Of a stretch of 6,609 nucleotides of DNA, positions 6,098-6,609 are shown piece after piece. The DNA is taken from positions 1 to 6,609 of the forward strand of contig JADFGB010000063.1 of NCBI GenBank assembly GCA_022567875.1, in the 5' to 3' direction. The DNA is from Bacteroidota bacterium. GTDB taxonomy: Bacteria > Bacteroidota > Ignavibacteria > Ignavibacteriales > Ignavibacteriaceae. Within the stretch, counting starts at the first letter, position 1. Every line of letters begins with the position of its first letter. The notes beneath the pieces were generated by a model. The model saw only the letters and a list, made by a program, of their open reading frames with translations. It was not told the origin of the DNA and ran no database searches. The translations under genes were made by a program, and so were the position numbers.

Positions 6098-6604
6098 ATT
6101 TTTTTGCATCAATTTAACTACAACTCTCCTGTTTTTTGCTCTGCCTTCTTTAGTTTTATTTGATGCAACAGGGTTAGTCTCTCCAAATGGTTTAACTGTG
6201 AATCTATCTCTTTCTACACCCTTATTAACAAGGTAATTTACTACACTTTCAGCCCTACGTTTGGATAATTTCATATTATAATTAGCTTGACCATATGCAT
6301 CTGTATATCCTTCAACAATAATTACCATATCTTCTTTTCGAATAGCGTCCTTATTCTGATACAATCCGTAAAGAAGTTTTCCCTTGTGATAAACGGGTGT
6401 TTCGGGTGAGTTTATGTATTTTGGACTGTCTTTGTCCCGCTTGTCCATCTGGGGTTGAGACGAATCATCCAGCTTCCGTGCTCCGAATCCGGCTATTCTC
6501 CCAAATTCATTTTTTATCGGAAAAACAACCCGGTTTCTGAACCGGTCGTATGGCGTTTTCTGTTCCGATTTTCTCAGGGCAAGCCCTGCTTCAACACCAT
6601 GCAA
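6095..6604 (-). CDS. Chimeric frame: OmpA-family C-terminal domain preceded by a DnaG fragment
   Basis: The 3' part (residues about 93-169) is a complete OmpA-like peptidoglycan-binding domain, normally found at the C-terminus of outer-membrane proteins or Pal-type lipoproteins. It shows VIIVEGYTD, NMKLSKRRAESVVNYL, a GE-NP segment at 141-145, and GRAKNRRV. Asp102 and Arg117 are spaced 15 apart, like the diaminopimelate-binding Asp/Arg pair of Acinetobacter OmpA. The first 90 or so residues are instead a DnaG primase segment, so the proper N-terminus (signal peptide, barrel or TPR/WD region) is missing. The nominal start is TTG at 6604, directly after an in-frame TAA, with no recognisable ribosome binding site, so it is unlikely to be a real start. 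A terminator follows 70 bp downstream. I consider the OmpA part a real gene 3' end attached to foreign sequence by misassembly or recombination. Confidence 0.75.
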   Translation of the reverse strand: MHGVEAGLALRKSEQKTPYDRFRNRVVFPIKNEFGRIAGFGARKLDDSSQPQMDKRDKDSPKYINSPETPVYHKGKLLYGLYQNKDAIRKEDMVIIVEGYTDAYGQANYNMKLSKRRAESVVNYLVNKGVERDRFTVKPFGETNPVASNKTKEGRAKNRRVVVKLMQKN

Positions 6605-6607
6605 TTA
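6317..6607 (-). pseudogene. dnaG: Internal fragment of DNA primase, cut at both ends
   Basis: DnaG makes RNA primers at the replication fork and is normally about 600 residues. Here only about 95 residues of the catalytic core are present: YDRFRNRVVFPI, GRIAGFGARKL, SPKYINSPETPVYHKGK and LLYGLYQNKDAIRK. They run up to the first TOPRIM motif EGYTD, whose glutamate is catalytic. The zinc-binding domain, the rest of TOPRIM with its acidic residues, and the helicase-binding domain are absent. Downstream the frame passes into an OmpA domain; upstream, in the same frame, a TAA stands at 6607-6605. Base composition is about 46% GC by hand count (6361-6600), against about 34% in 6121-6300. It cannot encode a working primase. 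The left edge given is approximate, because the shared VEGYTD region hides the exact breakpoint. Confidence 0.8.
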
Positions 6608-6609
6608 TG

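Noticed and set aside
6095..6604. A genuine novel primase-OmpA fusion protein
   Set aside because: The primase part is truncated within TOPRIM and preceded by a stop, there is no export signal for the OmpA part, and GC changes at the join; an artefact or scar is more likely.
1..6609. CRISPR arrays, insertion sequences or tandem repeats
   Set aside because: No regularly spaced repeats, transposase motifs or terminal inverted repeats were seen on either strand.

Overview
The window is AT-rich (hand counts give about 34% GC in a typical coding stretch). Every gene I can support lies on the minus strand, so transcription runs from high to low coordinates. The set of genes suggests a Gram-negative bacterium of the Bacteroidetes/Chlorobi/Ignavibacteria side of the tree. 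The signs are a compact efp-accB-accC cluster, a lipoprotein-type di-heme peroxidase, a multiheme cytochrome fused to TPRs, an OmpA-type domain, and mixed use of strong and weak Shine-Dalgarno sites. This placement is inference; an Ignavibacteria-like organism is my best guess.

Layout from the upstream (right) side: 6095-6604 is a chimeric reading frame. Its 5' part is an internal piece of DNA primase DnaG (about 46% GC) and its 3' part is an OmpA-family peptidoglycan-binding domain (about 34% GC). The two are joined at a VEGYTD motif that suits both families. A strong rho-independent terminator follows at 5998-6026. Next come a tRNA-Arg with anticodon CCG (5834-5907) and an AT-rich leader of about 200 bp. 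After it lies a two-gene electron-transfer unit: a di-heme cytochrome c peroxidase/MauG-family lipoprotein (4575-5630), then, after 16 nt, a 697-residue seven-heme cytochrome with a C-terminal TPR array (2465-4558). A membrane-anchored YfgM-like TPR protein (1610-2296) is separated by gaps on both sides. The left end is a housekeeping operon: elongation factor P (922-1485), the biotin carboxyl carrier protein AccB (438-905) and the N-terminal third of biotin carboxylase AccC (1-406, running off the window, TTG start).

How the genes work together: AccB and AccC are the carrier and the biotin carboxylase of acetyl-CoA carboxylase, the first step of fatty acid synthesis. EF-P helps ribosomes through polyproline stretches and is simply co-transcribed. 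The peroxidase and the multiheme cytochrome are probably both exported and anchored at a membrane, and they could exchange electrons.

I see no clear undescribed system. The most noteworthy point is the DnaG/OmpA junction, which looks more like an assembly chimera or a recombination scar than a functional fusion. The peroxidase plus heptaheme-TPR cytochrome pair is the most interesting real biology.
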